Source: Cryptomeria japonica
Taxonomy: Eukaryota; Streptophyta; Pinopsida; Cupressales; Cupressaceae
Length of the DNA: 64,000 bases
Direction of reading: 5' to 3'
Assembly (NCBI RefSeq): GCF_030272615.1
Contig: NC_081408.1
Location: 616,400,476-616,464,475, forward strand
Positions 45,800-57,713 of the stretch are shown piece after piece. Made by a program: the position numbers and the translations under genes. The notes beneath the pieces are model-generated. The model was not told where the DNA came from. It saw only the letters and a program-made list of their open reading frames with translations, and searched no databases. Position 1 is the stretch's first letter; each line of letters begins with the position of its first letter.

Positions 45800-46900
45800 A
45801 ACTGAGGATATTCCTCTAGTTAAACCACATGTACAGGGTGTTTAGGCTGGTTTATCAGAAATTGATGTTGTACAGGTTGAGCAGGTCACACTGAAATAGA
45901 TTACTCCAGATGTAGAGGTCATTGATGTTGAGGAAGCTAATAAACAGGTTGAGGACATTGAACCTTCGGTAACTAGTGTACATATGGAAGAGGTCAAGGT
46001 AGAGCAGGTTACTGTACCAAGTGGCGAAGCCTCCGGTGCAAGTCAATAGGTTGGAGATACCGGAAAATTTTTGGACAGTCATTCATCATTGGCATTTGAC
46101 TCATCCAGTTAAGCAGATTTTGGAAAGAAGTACATTGAGCAACTGAGTAGTTTTGAACTAATGTTTGTTGCAACTCAGAAATTAATGAAGGAAGGATTTG
46201 AAGATAAATAGGTCATGGAGCACACAATTATAGTTTTGTTGCAACTTGCATTAGAATGTAAGATAGATTAGGTTGGAAGTCCATCTAGTAAGTTGAAAGG
46301 TTTGACAAAACATATTGCTAGAGTATAAAACTCTACAACAAGTATCAAATCGATAACTAGTAGAAAGGTACAATGCGGCTAGATTGGTCACCTGTAACAA
46401 TATGATTGCATCTAATAGGATTAATTTGATAGAGGAATTAATAAGGATTGATGAAGTTCTTCATCAATGTAGTCATTTATACCGATCTTGTACTAACTCA
46501 ACAAATTTAGCAACAAACCTGGATAATAAGATAAAGGCAGATAAGGATAAAATTGAACAACTTCTAGTCAGTTTTGATGGTATGGAGTCATTGACTAGCT
46601 CCATTGATTGTCAAAGTTTGCTTCTTGAATATGAGATTTCAGCCCTGGAGAAGGATAAGGACAGTTTGATCTATCAGGCAAGAGAGCTAAGAGGATTGGT
46701 TAGTCCCTGACTTAATAAATTGTTGGTTCATAAGAGAGAGTGTATTGAACAGATAGGTAAGCCCACACCGACAAATCTAAAAGAGGTAGAAATTCATGCT
46801 TACATCCTGAATGGCCTGGTATCAATCTTGAGGACCTTAAAACATGGTTGGGATACTTGACATTTTTAAAGGGTGCTTATCTAGACATTTTCAAGCACAT
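45800..46900 (+). pseudogene. C-terminal part of the env-like ORF of element C
   Basis: Starts mid-protein directly after the primer site with an acidic Val/Glu-rich segment. It then reads FELMFVATQKLMKEG (~46150), homologous to the SLIELMMMVAQKLMKEG segment of D. A 108-codon open frame (46384-46710) with a long coiled-coil pattern follows, ending KDSLIYQARELRGLVSP, matching KDKIIQRARSLRGLVSP in D. Several stops. The missing N-terminal two-thirds, gag and pol show that C is a deletion derivative. Confidence 0.7.
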
Positions 46901-46969
46901 TCAGCTCCAGTAAATACAATTTTGATTTAATTCTTTCATTCATTTACCTTGGCTTTGGCATTGCTGTCA

Positions 46970-47142
46970 GAGGGGGGGAGGTTGATGTGAAAAATGTTAA
47001 GGGACATAAGAATTAATGTATAGCTCAGGGGGAGTAGCTTTCTGAGATTAGTTTTGGGAAATCAATTTTGGTAGGGACCTGGTACTACACTTCATTGATC
47101 CATTTTTCACATGAGTGTTGCCATCAATGCCAAAGGGGGAGA
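46970..47142 (+). other. Triple polypurine motif of element C
   Basis: AGAGGGGGGGAG (46970), CAGGGGGAGTA (47026) and CAAAGGGGGAGA (47131). The last abuts the 3' LTR. Multiple such motifs upstream of the 3' LTR are a sirevirus signature (family knowledge). Confidence 0.8.
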
Positions 47143-47143
47143 T

Positions 47144-48042
47144 TGTTGGCATTTGACACTCATCCGAGTTCTAAGTGTTGTCATTGTTGGAAACACACTT
47201 CATGGGAGATCCGGTAATCAAGGAACTGATATTGATATCACCGACATTCAGGGAATCAACAGGCATGTAAATTGGCAAACTTGGAACCGGTACTCGAAGG
47301 ACGACATAGGAGATTGATCCAGTAAACATAACATGGTGGTGACAATGATCATATATATTAATGCTTAAATTTTTGTCTATGCTGACATGTAATCACCTTT
47401 ATAAATATGATTGTAACCCAACATAAGGCATTTATGTTTATGTTTGTAAAGGGTATTTAAGTCAGTCCAGTTAGGTCATTTTGAGGATAGTGATGCGATA
47501 GGATATGTGATGATATGTGACCAAGATCTTGATTGACAAAATGTGAATGTAAATATCTATAATCAGTCTTGGTTATTTATCAAGAGGATTGGGAAGCAAA
47601 CTAAGTTACCGGTAAGGAAGGATACAATGATAACTGGTACAGATAGTGCTTAAACCGGAACTCATCCAACATATTAGATGCATACTCTGAGTTCAGATTT
47701 TTGTTTGTAATTCAACATTTTGGATCTGTAGTCAGTGAGGCTCTTTTTGTGATGAGCAGTGTGCCTTCCTGCATGTGCAGGCCCCTCATGTAATATGTGT
47801 TCATTTGGCCATTGGATAGATATTGTGGGTCACCAAACCCACCATGGTTTTTCCTCTTTGAGGTTTTCCACGTATAAATCTCTGTGTAATGGTTTTGATT
47901 CATGTGGTTATATTTCTAATAGTTTTTGTTACTTTCTTTTATGCATACCGGTTATTGAGTTGTTTAGTTAATAAGGTCAAAATTTATCTCACCAGTAGAA
48001 CACCGATTCACCCCCCCTTCTCAGTGTTCTTAGATTCCAACA
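47144..48042 (+). repeat. 3' LTR of element C (899 bp), intact
   Basis: TGTTGG..CCAACA termini, preceded by the polypurine tract and followed by CCTTG. Used as the reference to recognise the four pieces of the 5' LTR. Confidence 0.95.
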
Positions 48043-48047
48043 CCTTG

Positions 48048-49760
48048 TAGATGTTGTGGAGAAACAAGAATTCAAGTAGTGGAATTAGAGTCAAAGGTGA
48101 AAAGACAAACTGCTAGATAGTGCAATGCTATATTGACTAAGGAAGAAATAGCCCAATTAACTTCAAGACATACATAAGAACTAAAGTTAAAATAGAGGGT
48201 TAATTATCATATGTGCATGACAAAAGAATAAAGAGATGAAGTGCTAAAAGAGATTGAGGAACTCACTACTAGAATCTTAACTTAAATGAGGAAGGAGGTA
48301 CAGTCGCAAAAGAAAAAATCCTTTAAGAGGATGCTAGTTTAGTTGATATTGTTGATGATAATTTTGGTGTAGCAGAGATGGAGAAAGGAAATAAAAGGTG
48401 TGTTCCTATTTCGAGGAATACAAGCCAAGTTGAAGAATATATTTTGGAGGAAATTAAGAATGTAGATGTGCCTAGTGCAAAGGAAGAAGAGATTGTTGAA
48501 GAAAAGGAAAAGGAAAATAATGTTAGTGAAAAAGGATAGGAGAATAATACTAGAGAAGAAGAATATATATTGAAGAAGAAAATAATGGAGAAGGAGAAAA
48601 GGAAAATAATATTGAAGAAGAAGAAGAAAAAGAAAAGAAGAATACAACTAAAGTTGGTGAAAAAGAAAAGAGGGAAGAAACATCTAATGAGAAAGTCCAA
48701 GATGTTTCCATAGAGTCAAACAAGAAGCAGGTGACTTCGTCAAGTGGTTAGAGTGTTGATACTAGTGCTACAGATTCTTTCATTTAGACCTATTATGTCT
48801 TCAATCGAAGTTTGAGCCAATTGTGACTTCACAATTGTTGAAGGTACCTACACATGAGGGGTAAATTGATCTGTTCACTATTTCTCCTCTTCAAAATTTT
48901 CAGTTAAGTGATATATTGAGCACATAAACTAGAAAGGGGTATATGCAAGAACATGTGAAGAATTTTAGCCTTATTGAAGGTGTATTAAAGATAATCCATG
49001 ATAAATTATCAGAGGTTGACATTGACATATCCTTAGTCCTAAAGGAAATTTGAAGTTTCTAATGAACTCTTTCAAAGATCATTCCACCCACATGGAGAAG
49101 AAAGCATAAGAAGAGGCACCGAGGATATTAAATGACAAGAGGAAGGTTGAGATTTTTGATAGGTGTACTCATGCTCACACCTTACTATAGGATAACATAA
49201 AAAAGTTTAAAGCTAGTGTTGATGGCGCTAGAGATCTATACAAATAGTGTTTTAAATGGCCGGATTCCATAAAGAACATCAAAGCACAAGTGGACTCAAT
49301 TGAGTTCCTAATTTTTTGGATGAATAATGTATATGACCTAGAGAAAGATGTGGATGCTTCCAATTGGTTATATATTGGTAAATTACACATGAAGCTATAT
49401 TTGTTACAAGAACAAAGGAATCGGATTAAGGAACATTTTTTTTTAAGAGAGACTATTGATCTAAGGTTGGAAACATTATCTACAATTTTGTGTGATGTAG
49501 TACAAGTTGAACAAAAGATTAAGGGGTTGGATGATATTAGGAATGCAGAGGACCTATTTTTACAATTTGACTATTAGAACACAATTCTTTCTTTAGCCTT
49601 GGCTACTTGGGGAAATACTCTTTCTATTCTGAAGGTTCAATATAAAGGTATCCTACCTTCCAAAGGAATTGTCAATGTATAGATAAGAGAGATTTTTTTG
49701 TTGCTTTTTTATGAGGATTTTTGTATCAGTTTTTTAGGACTCTCCATCCAAGGGGGAGAG
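48048..49760 (+). pseudogene. Env-like ORF of element B, second part
   Basis: Continues from 30657 once element C and one CCTTG are removed. It contains a Glu/Lys-rich tract (~48440-48690) and a coiled-coil-like stretch (49290-49577: DSIEFLIFWMNNVYDLEKDV, then RETIDLRLETLSTILCDVVQ). Many frame breaks. In D the corresponding region also has acidic linkers followed by coils. Confidence 0.55.
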
Positions 49761-49936
49761 TTATGAAAAGTGTGCACATATTTAAGGGGAGCATGTTCAA
49801 TTTAGTTTTGACTAGTGTAAATAGTGTGCCTTTTGTCCTTGATGTTAAAGTGGGAGAAATAAATAAGCTAGGGGGGAGTATATATATATTTTTGTAGATA
49901 TATACATAGTGTTACCATCAATGACAAAGGGGGAGA
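49751..49936 (+). other. Triple polypurine motif of element B
   Basis: AAGGGGGAGA (49751), AGGGGGGAGTA (49870) and CAAAGGGGGAGA (49925), the last directly before the 3' LTR. Confidence 0.75.
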
Positions 49937-49937
49937 T

Positions 49938-50386
49938 CGTTGGAGACTTGCTAATTTGAGTAAGAGAATATCAATATTATATATTGTTATTGATGTTAAC
50001 ACCTATGTTTGACAATATGTGTTGTCAATTAGATGGACAATGTGTTGCAGATGTTGTGACAAAATGTTCTTTGGGGTAGAAGTCTATTCGAAGGCTTATC
50101 AATTGATTACATATATGTATGGAGTTAATGATATGTGTAGAATCTTATGTTTTATCATGTGTTCATTTTGGAGACACTTGTGTTAGTCTTGGTTCAGTTT
50201 CATAACTGATGGTTGAAGAAAAATTGTCTGTGTTAAGTTAGTGATCTTACTTGTACATCTGCGGGTTAGTATTTTGCTTTGCATTTCTCTGCATTACATC
50301 CTTTAGTGGTGTGGACCTAGAGTATGATTTAGTAATTTGTGTTATGCATGCTATCAAGTTTTTAAATTGTTTTCATTACATACAAG
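49938..50386 (+). repeat. 3' LTR of element B, left part only
   Basis: Starts CGTTGGAGACTTGC, where the canonical first T appears mutated to C, right after the polypurine tract. Interrupted at 50386 by element D. Confidence 0.6.
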
Positions 50387-51290
50387 TGTTGGAAACCAAT
50401 AACATTGAGAGGGGGGGGGTGGGGGTGAATCAGTGTTATACCAGAATAGTAGATTTTAGCCTTAACCAGTATACCGGTATAAATAGAATTGAAAGAAGTA
50501 AAGAAACCAATAAGTCAAACACATAAATGAGAACCATAACACAAATTTATATATGGAAAAACTCAATGAGAAAAAACTACGGTAGGATTTGTGACCCACA
50601 ATATCAATCCACTGGCCATATGAAGAGATATTACAATATATGATGGGTCTGCACTTCCAAGAAGGCTTACAGCCTAGAGCACACTGCTCAATCACAATAG
50701 AAGCCTCAATGACTACATAAGATTATAGACAAAAATCCAGAGAAGTATGAACTACTAAGATAGCATCTTCTATGCCAGAATACAGTTCCGGTTTAAGCTC
50801 TGTTTGTTCCGGTTGAAACCCTAAACCCTTTTACCAGAATAACACTTACAATAAATTCATCACATACATAATCTCTCTAATATATTTTGCATCATATTAA
50901 ATTTATATATTGATACCACATTCCTATCTCTTTATTACAAAATGATCCAATCAATCTGCCCTATATACCCTATACAAATTTATGCCTTATGTCGACTTAC
51001 AAAGATATATATAATATCAGATTATATGTCGGTCATATAACATAAATGAATAAAAATTAAAACAAATTGCTGATGCCGAATCCAAGATATGGTGACCTCC
51101 AATACCGATAACCTTTATTATACCATGTTGGCTTGCATTGCCAATGACCAAAGAAGTCTTTTGTCCTGCCGGTGTCAGTGTATAATCTGTGAAGTGCCTG
51201 TCGGTACACCATATGAAGTCGGAACCCAAAATCATGTTGCCATCAATGATAACATAGTGAAACCACCCAATAGAGTGTCAATTTCCAACA
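50387..51290 (-). repeat. 3' LTR of element D (904 bp)
   Basis: On the - strand it starts TGTTGGAAATTGACACTC and ends GGTTTCCAACA. The region near the end contains the C-run before CTCTCAATGTT typical of the C/D/G group. Preceded by the polypurine tract CCAAAGGGGGAGAT. Confidence 0.88.
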
Positions 51291-51487
51291 ATCTCCCCCT
51301 TTGGAATTGATGGCAACACTCATGTGAAAAAGTGGTCATGGTTTCATCTGTCAGTTTCATCCTGCCCTGCTCCCCCTAAGCTGAATATGCAAAATACTGC
51401 ATATTTCCAAAATTCCAAAAACTCTGTAACTCCTCCTAATGTATGCAACTATTTCATTCTTTTTCACATCTATACTACTCCCCCTTT
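51291..51487 (-). other. Triple polypurine motif of element D
   Basis: Complements of ATCTCCCCCTTTGG (51291), GCTCCCCCTAAG (51369) and CTCCCCCTTTGAC (51478). Confidence 0.8.
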
Positions 51488-51559
51488 GACATCAATTCCC
51501 AAAAATTGTAAAAAAGAATTTCAAAGAATAAGAACTGTACATTGAATTCCTCCAAAAAT

Positions 51560-54500
51560 GTCTTACCGGAGCTTGACTAGTTTCAAGATTTTCGGATAAG
51601 CTTTCTCCAGTAATTCCACATAAATATCCCAGTTGGTTTTGAATGTGCCAGAGATAAATACAAGTCCACTCAATAAATATGTAAAAGATTCTTTCTCATT
51701 GACCTCTGTCGGTGTGGTCTTTCCCAGCATATCCATGCATTCTCTCTTATGTACACAGAGTGAATCCAATCTTGGACTCACTAAACCCCTCAAACTTCTA
51801 GCTCTCTGAATGATTTTATCTCTTTCTTTTTCAAGAGAATAAATTTGGTTCTCCAAAGTCAAAATTTGACCATCAATTGATGTTGTCGGTGAAATTAATC
51901 CATCAAAAGAGTTAGCGACACTAGCAATTTTCTCCTGTAACTCTTTTATCCTTTTATCTACATTTATTGTAAGTATTTCAGTATTGCAACATACCCTGTA
52001 TATGTTAGTACATTGTTTAAAAGAAGTTTCAATTAGAATTAACTTCTCCTCAATCTTTTTCTTCTCTGTCTCAATGATCTGATCAAAAGCAGCTCTCTTA
52101 GCCTGAGTGAATCTTTCAAGTGCTTTTCGGTTGGAGATATGCTATAAGGATTGAAAGTCTTTTGATATGTGCTCAGTGATTACCTTAAGCTTGCCAGAAG
52201 GGCTCGCTTCATTTTCAATCTTACACTCTGAGACCAATCTGTGTAGAATAATGATTGATTGATCTATAATCCCCTTGTCTATGGATCCCTCCTTCATCAA
52301 TTTTTGAGCAACCATCATCATTAGTTCAATGAGACTCATCTCTGTGATGGTTTTATTTTCTACTAGAGAAGTTTCAATTGTCAATAATGATGGGCTCCCA
52401 ACTAGTACCCTACCAGATTCACCCGTTTTCTCCTCTGATGATTTATCCTTTATTACCTCCTCACTTGCACTAGTGGCTTCGCCACTTGGTGCAGTCTGTG
52501 AAACTACCGGTTCCTCTCTAGGAATAGTTTGCTCAACCTGTACATTAGTATCCGGAGGATAATTGTCCTCAATGTTAGTATCTTGTAAAATTTTCTCTGT
52601 ATTAACTAATGTTTCAGTATTTGTCTATATATTTGTGTTTACCGGTGGCTCAATTTCCACTATCTTGATATTCTTCAAAATTGAGGGTGGAGTACCCATA
52701 ATTCCTTTTCCTTTCCCTTCAACCTAGGTATCTATAGTGTCGGTCTTGGTCTCCGGTGAAGTAAAGAATCCTCTGTGTTCTCCCAAAAATTTAATCCATG
52801 CCTTCTGAGTTTCCTTTATTACTCCATTCATTCTCCCTAGCATTAGGCTAGTTATCCTATGTTTTCTATTGAAAACCTTCTGTTTGCCGCCTCAATTGTC
52901 TTATCCATTTCATCTGGAGCTATAGTAACACATATAGCTAGTAGTTCTTGCATTTTAATGTGTTTATCTTCTTGCAAAGTAGATAACCTTCTAGCATCTA
53001 ACATGTTATATAACTCAGTCGGTATTTGATTTTCTATCTCTATTAATGCTTTCTTATAAATATCTAAGTATAACAAGACTACCTCCTCTACCTCTCTTTG
53101 TTCATCAACCTCTAATTTGTCATAATAAAACTCAACATTCTTTAGCATGCCATATTTAGTTATTTCATCTATAATCTCTACACAATTTTTGTGTGGTATG
53201 ATAGTTACATTATCAGTTTCAAGTGCCGAATCAATGTCACTCTTCTTCCTCCTCTTGACAGTACCGAATGCAGCTTTAGGTGTAGCCTTAGGTGCTGGCT
53301 TCTGAGCCGGTAACTTGATTGTGACCTTTCTAACTGGTTGTTTCTTTTCTTCTACCTTAGGTTCTTCCGGTTTCTTCCTAACAACCCTCTTGAAGGCTAA
53401 TAGGGTGTCATCCTCTGATTTAGAATATGCAGTTACAGGTTCAATGTGAACTACTAGATCCTTCCTCTTTCTCCCTTTCTTTGGGACAACATCACTAAGA
53501 GCCTTTATGTCCTTTGAGACCTCCTGTACAAATTTGCTTTCTTTTCCTTCTTGTTTTTCCCTTTTCTTCTGGTTGAACTCTATTTCAACCTCTAGAGTCT
53601 TCTGCTACACAGTTCCACATGGCTTCTTTGCCTCATTAATTTTTGTATCATTTAGAATTTTTGCATAGGCATCAAGGATTAATGCATCTGCCTCATAGCC
53701 CATTTCCTCTATCCAAATCTTTCAGGGTTTGATTGCCTCCATGAGAGTCACATCCTTCTTAACCATGAAACATATATTGGTAGAATATTTCTCTACTATA
53801 TGCTCAGGTATTCTTATCCTAGACCTCATAGATTTTTGAAAAGCCTTAAAATAACCCCATATCTTATCATCTCTTTGACTTCCTAATGCATCAGTTGATT
53901 GTTTTAACTGTCTTCCTACCAAAATGTCAAAAGCCCTTTGCTTCCTACTAGAACCGAGTGTATTTTTCAGAAAGTATAGCATCAAGCAGACTAACACATT
54001 TCCATACCAAAAGGTGCCCTTCTTCTCACCTTTAATCTTCCCTAAGTTGATCAATAACTCTTCAAGCATCCAACTACAAAGATCTAACTTTACATTTTCT
54101 TTCATCATCTTATATGCAGCCAAAATACATGAACTAGGAACAAAATTTAGTCCGTTTGACTGAGTTACCTTGTATCCTATAGCCATGTTGCCAAACTTAA
54201 TGTCGGTGTCGGTGATAGTGCTCACTTTCATCGATCTCTTATCAAATGTGGCTCCGGTGATATGCCTCACGAAGTCGTTTGACACTTTCTTATCTGGATG
54301 TTGCCCTACCAATGGAAAATCAGTAATTGCCTAAATGGATTCCTTAGTGTTTTTATAAGGTCTGTCCAGCCATATGAAATCCCCATGTACTCTGCTTAGT
54401 ACATATCTAATTATTTCATCCTCAAACTTTGGAATATCTTGAATATCTGTAAACCCCATATCTTGAATGTGTTGATATATTGATTTAATCTTTCTAGATT

Positions 54501-54750
54501 CTCCGATTAGTTCATTCATATACATTCCCTTCATCTCTGAAGTTCCTAAGTCCTCTATATGACAGTGAATGAATTCCCTAACATTTTCTACATACACCAC
54601 TCCCTCCAAAACATGAGAAAATGGTCCAACCGAATCTTCCTTGGTAGCCACATGTGGATATCGTTTGAATATTGGACTGGGGTGGCCCTTAACCTCCACT
54701 ACAGTTGGATTTGCAACAAAAATAGGGATAGAAGATGATCCCGCTTCCAT
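51560..54750 (-). pseudogene. Env-like ORF of element D, most complete copy in the window
   Basis: Open stretches 54750-54331, 54312-53722, 53148-52852, 52384-52142 and 51862-51563 belong to one ~1000-codon coding region with stops between. The N-terminal part starts at the ATG at 54750 and is globular (FKRYPHVATKEDSVGPFSHV; MAIGYKVTQSNGLNFVPSS; a hydrophobic WYGNVLVCLMLYFL). The middle is basic and Pro/Lys-rich (~53300-53650), and the C-terminal third is predicted coiled coil, ending KERDKIIQRARSLRGLVSP and a conserved tail. B and C carry the N- and C-terminal parts of the same protein. The position fits the env-like gene of sireviruses, but there is no signal peptide and no fusion-like motif, so the envelope role is not supported by sequence. 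Confidence 0.7.
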
Positions 54751-55123
54751 GTTTCAAGATAAATACCTTTTGTTCGCTTTCTGTGAAAACCTTCAACAAG
54801 TTCTTCCAGACGCTAGTGTGATCGCTCAAGAAGAAATCTGATTGCCTCTAAATAGCCGCTGATCACACTTAGTCACTCGAAATCACTCTGAAATCGCTCT
54901 AAATGCAGGGTGATTAAAAATGAAGTGTATTCAACCTTTTATCCTTCGCCAAAAACCCTAATCTTCCATTGACATAAATTACTGCTGGTGAAAGATACCA
55001 GATCTCGCTCAGAACATATCCATACTGGATAATCCTTTCCAATATCTGGAACATCTTCTAGAATCTCTTCTTGGGGCATATGTAGCATCTTCGTGAATTT
55101 TACCTACCCCTAAGGCATCTGCC

Positions 55124-55990
55124 TTAGTTACGGGATGAGCTCACTGGTGGTGCAGGAGCAACCTCTTTTGTTGGAGAGGTCAACGGGACATTCCCATCTG
55201 ATGATTGCTCTTTAGTCTTCCTAACCCATCTCTGAGTGTGATCATGTCGAATTTCATTAACCTTCTCTTTCCCTTTTTCATTTGATCCTCCATTACCAGC
55301 CGATGGATTTTTGCTTCTACAAAAATTAGCAATATGTCCAACCTTAGTGCATGCATAACATGTAACATTGTTCTTCTGAATTGCTTTGCTAAAACCGATG
55401 AAATTGCTTGACCTACACTGATTAGCCATTGTCCAAATTTTCCACAAGCATAGCATTTTACATTCATTCTGCAATCTTCTGTCTTATGACCAAACATATT
55501 GCATTTAGAACATTTATCGGGAGCAAAATTAGGGTTTTGATTTGCTCTATTTCTACATTGCCTAGCCATCTGACCAAATCTATTTCAAATAAAACATCTA
55601 CCATTGAATTGTATTACCAGTGCTTTATGGTTTTGATATTCATTTGTAGTACCAGAACTCTATCCTCGCTCAAATCTAAGCCCACTAGAATCTCCAATCT
55701 GTCTCTATCTCTTCAATAATTCATCAAGATGTGCTAAGCTGGTCTTGAATTTTTATTTGTACTCACTTGCAACAGTTAAATATTCTCTTATTATTTTCAT
55801 TTGTCTCTCAATCTCTTTCTCATTGCTATGGGATTGTACCAAATTAGTTCTCAACATATCATTTTCATGAACCAACCTAATTCAAACTTGTTCTTCAAGG
55901 ATACAACAAGAATTTATTTCTTTTTCTTTCTGTCCTCATTCTCCTTAGACATCCTCATAGTCATAGTTTCTGATGCCCTCCTAAATGGCA
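55124..55990 (-). pseudogene. Sirevirus gag, C-terminal part with CCHC zinc knuckles
   Basis: A coiled coil (ENDMLRTNLVQSHSNEKEIE, then KFKTSLAHLDELLKR) is followed by knuckles. The first has a stop replacing its second Cys (CFI-stop-NRFGQMARQC), CSKCNMFGHKTEDC is intact, CYACGKFGQ runs into a frame break, and CYACTKVGHIANFC is intact. A basic/Pro tail ends PAPPVSSSRN. Two frames (55569-55180, 55474-55124) must be joined. Gag binds element RNA. The N-terminal capsid part is cut off by element E. Confidence 0.78.
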
Positions 55991-55993
55991 CAA

Positions 55994-57405
55994 TGTTAGC
56001 TTAAGATCAAACAACACAAAACACACAAAACGTTAGAGTTAGTCAATCAAAAACTAAAACATGAAGGCATTCCAAAGGAGACACTAAAAACACATGTTAA
56101 TGAATCTAACTAAAGAAGTAAGACAATGAGACATCTCCAACTGTCTCTTAGCATGAGATTAGCTCCTTTCTCCCTTGTTCCTCTCCTCTCCAAGTTCCAA
56201 AATAGTGTAGCTCTCAGCAGCTTTTTGCACTATGGATGCTTATGGAGGATTGAGATTGTAGAATAGCTCCAAACATGAAATGAAAAGCTATTTTTAATGC
56301 TAAAATGATTGATTTTACCAAAAAGACAAGATTTAGTTATGCTATGCTAAATGCTCTCTAAAATGGCTATAGTCTAAATGCTTACAAGTTTTCAGGATCT
56401 GGATTATGAAGGAATGGGCTCTATTTATAGGAAAAATGGAGCAATGGATGGCCAGGATTGAAAGGTTTAATCAAGGGTCAAGCTTGAAAGTTGGGGATCC
56501 ATGTGCACAATTTGCACCAATGAAATGGTGACAAGTGTCAACACAGGATTGGGTTGAGAGAAGAGGTTGGAGGCATTAAAGGCCTGAGAAGACCTCATGG
56601 TTATCTAAAGGCTAAGAGTCAAGCCTAAATTAGGATTACCCACTGGATTAAGAGTTAATCCAAGGATAAACCTTTGTGCAAATGATTAAGAGATAATCAT
56701 GGTCAAAGCATTGAAGGCTTGATGAGACCCTTGGGTTGGGTAGAGGTTGAGTCAAAACAAATGTTTTAACCATGTGGGAGAGTTGAATTAACCATTAATG
56801 GTTATTGGAGACTTTGTGGATTAAGTGGTTGAAAGTTGGAAGCCTTTAATGGTTTTCAAAGACTTTGGGGTTTTTGGTGGTTGAAGGTTGAAAACCTTCA
56901 ATGGTTATCCAAGACTTTGAGCCATTTGAGAAGTGACTCCATTTTGCTTAGGAATGTGACAATAATTAGGGGATGGATTAGGCTAATTAGGAAGGGGTTA
57001 GAAGAATCTAGAAGGGGATTAGATTTTGCAAGTGGATTTGGTGGGTGAGGGAAAATAGGATTTTATTAAAATAAAAATTCATTTATTTCAAAATGTGTGC
57101 AAGTTGCATTTGTAGGAAAATGCAAGTGGGGTGGGGATAATGATTTAAATAAATGTTTTATTTAATTTATTTAAAAGAGGAATAGGGGGATTTAATTAAA
57201 TAAATAGATTTTATTTATTTAATTAATGGGAATTTGATTTTAATGAATTAATTAAAATAAATCGAATAATTTATTTAATTAATAGAAGAATGTTTGGGGA
57301 TGAATTAATTAAATATTAATTTAATTAATTGATGGCTAGTGGATTTTTAATCAAATAAATACGAAATATTCATTTAATTAAAATGGACAGATTTGTGTGA
57401 CTACA
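55994..57405 (-). repeat. 3' LTR of element E (about 1412 bp)
   Basis: On the - strand it starts TGTAGTCACACAAATC right after the polypurine tract and is taken to end CTTAAGCTAACA at 55994. A TATA box (CCTATAAATAGAG on the - strand, 56420-56431) lies ~430 bp before that end, as in element L. The U3 start is rich in TTAATTAAATAA words. The 55994 edge rests on termini and length only. Confidence 0.65.
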
Positions 57406-57419
57406 TTTGCCCCTCTTTG
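57406..57419 (-). other. Polypurine tract of element E
   Basis: On the - strand CAAAGAGGGGCAAA precedes the LTR start TGTAGTCA; nearly identical to that of element L. Confidence 0.8.
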
Positions 57420-57713
57420 AGACGGTGCAATTTATCGCATCGTTTCAAAGAAAGAAAAATTGGTGTGAAGAAATGCCCCATAAAATGTAAATTTAATAGG
57501 TGGTATGCCCCCTCGAGAGATGGGCCGAAAAATTTCGAAAAATCGGGCGATCTCTCGAAAAAGAATGAAAATTGGCAGGGTGATAGAAGAGAAGAAGTTA
57601 GGTATACTGGTTAAAAATAGAAGAAATCGGGGGAAACATGGAGAAATGGGGGGCTCAGGAAGTTCACGGGGACCACGGCGATGAGCGGGGCGAAGTTACG
57701 GTGACGGCGGGGG

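Larger units (their letters stand above)
30663..48042 (+). mobile_element. Element C: small sirevirus-like element expanded to 17.4 kb by three insertions
   Basis: Flanked by a perfect CCTTG duplication (30658-30662, 48043-48047). The LTRs start TGTTGGCATTTGACAC and end GATTCCAACA. The 3' LTR is whole (47144-48042, 899 bp). The 5' LTR is in four pieces, 30663-30858, 40770-40842, 42867-43095 and 45357-45769, totalling about the same length once duplications are removed. The internal region is only 45770-47143: primer site, end of the env-like ORF, and three polypurine-type motifs. No gag or pol. The original element was therefore ~3.2 kb. Confidence 0.92.
27846..50386 (+). mobile_element. Element B: sirevirus-like Ty1/copia element, split by nested insertions
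   Basis: B is the oldest layer of the nest. A possible 5' LTR starts TGTTGAAATTGATG at 27846. The env-like ORF runs 28863-30657, is interrupted by element C (CCTTG duplication at 30658-30662 and 48043-48047), and resumes 48048-49760. Three polypurine-type motifs follow (49751-49760, 49870-49880, 49925-49936), then a 3' LTR from 49938 that is cut at 50386 by element D. Repeated AAGGGGGAGA motifs ahead of the 3' LTR are a sirevirus hallmark (family knowledge). No gag or pol is visible between the proposed 5' LTR and the env-like ORF. Confidence 0.65.
50387..55993 (-). mobile_element. Element D: sirevirus-like element, gag plus env-like ORF, truncated by element E
   Basis: The - strand 3' LTR is 51290 to 50387. 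Upstream are polypurine motifs, an env-like ORF (54750-51560) and a gag C-terminal region with zinc knuckles (~55990-55124). Only ~370 bp separates gag from the env-like ORF, so pol is missing. The 5' end is lost at 55993, where the LTR of element E begins. ACAAG at 50382-50386 would be one copy of its target duplication. Confidence 0.8.

Noticed and set aside
48323-48700. Phe-rich - strand ORFs
   Set aside because: They mirror the GAA/AAG-rich Glu/Lys tract of the env-like ORF of element B and have no domain.
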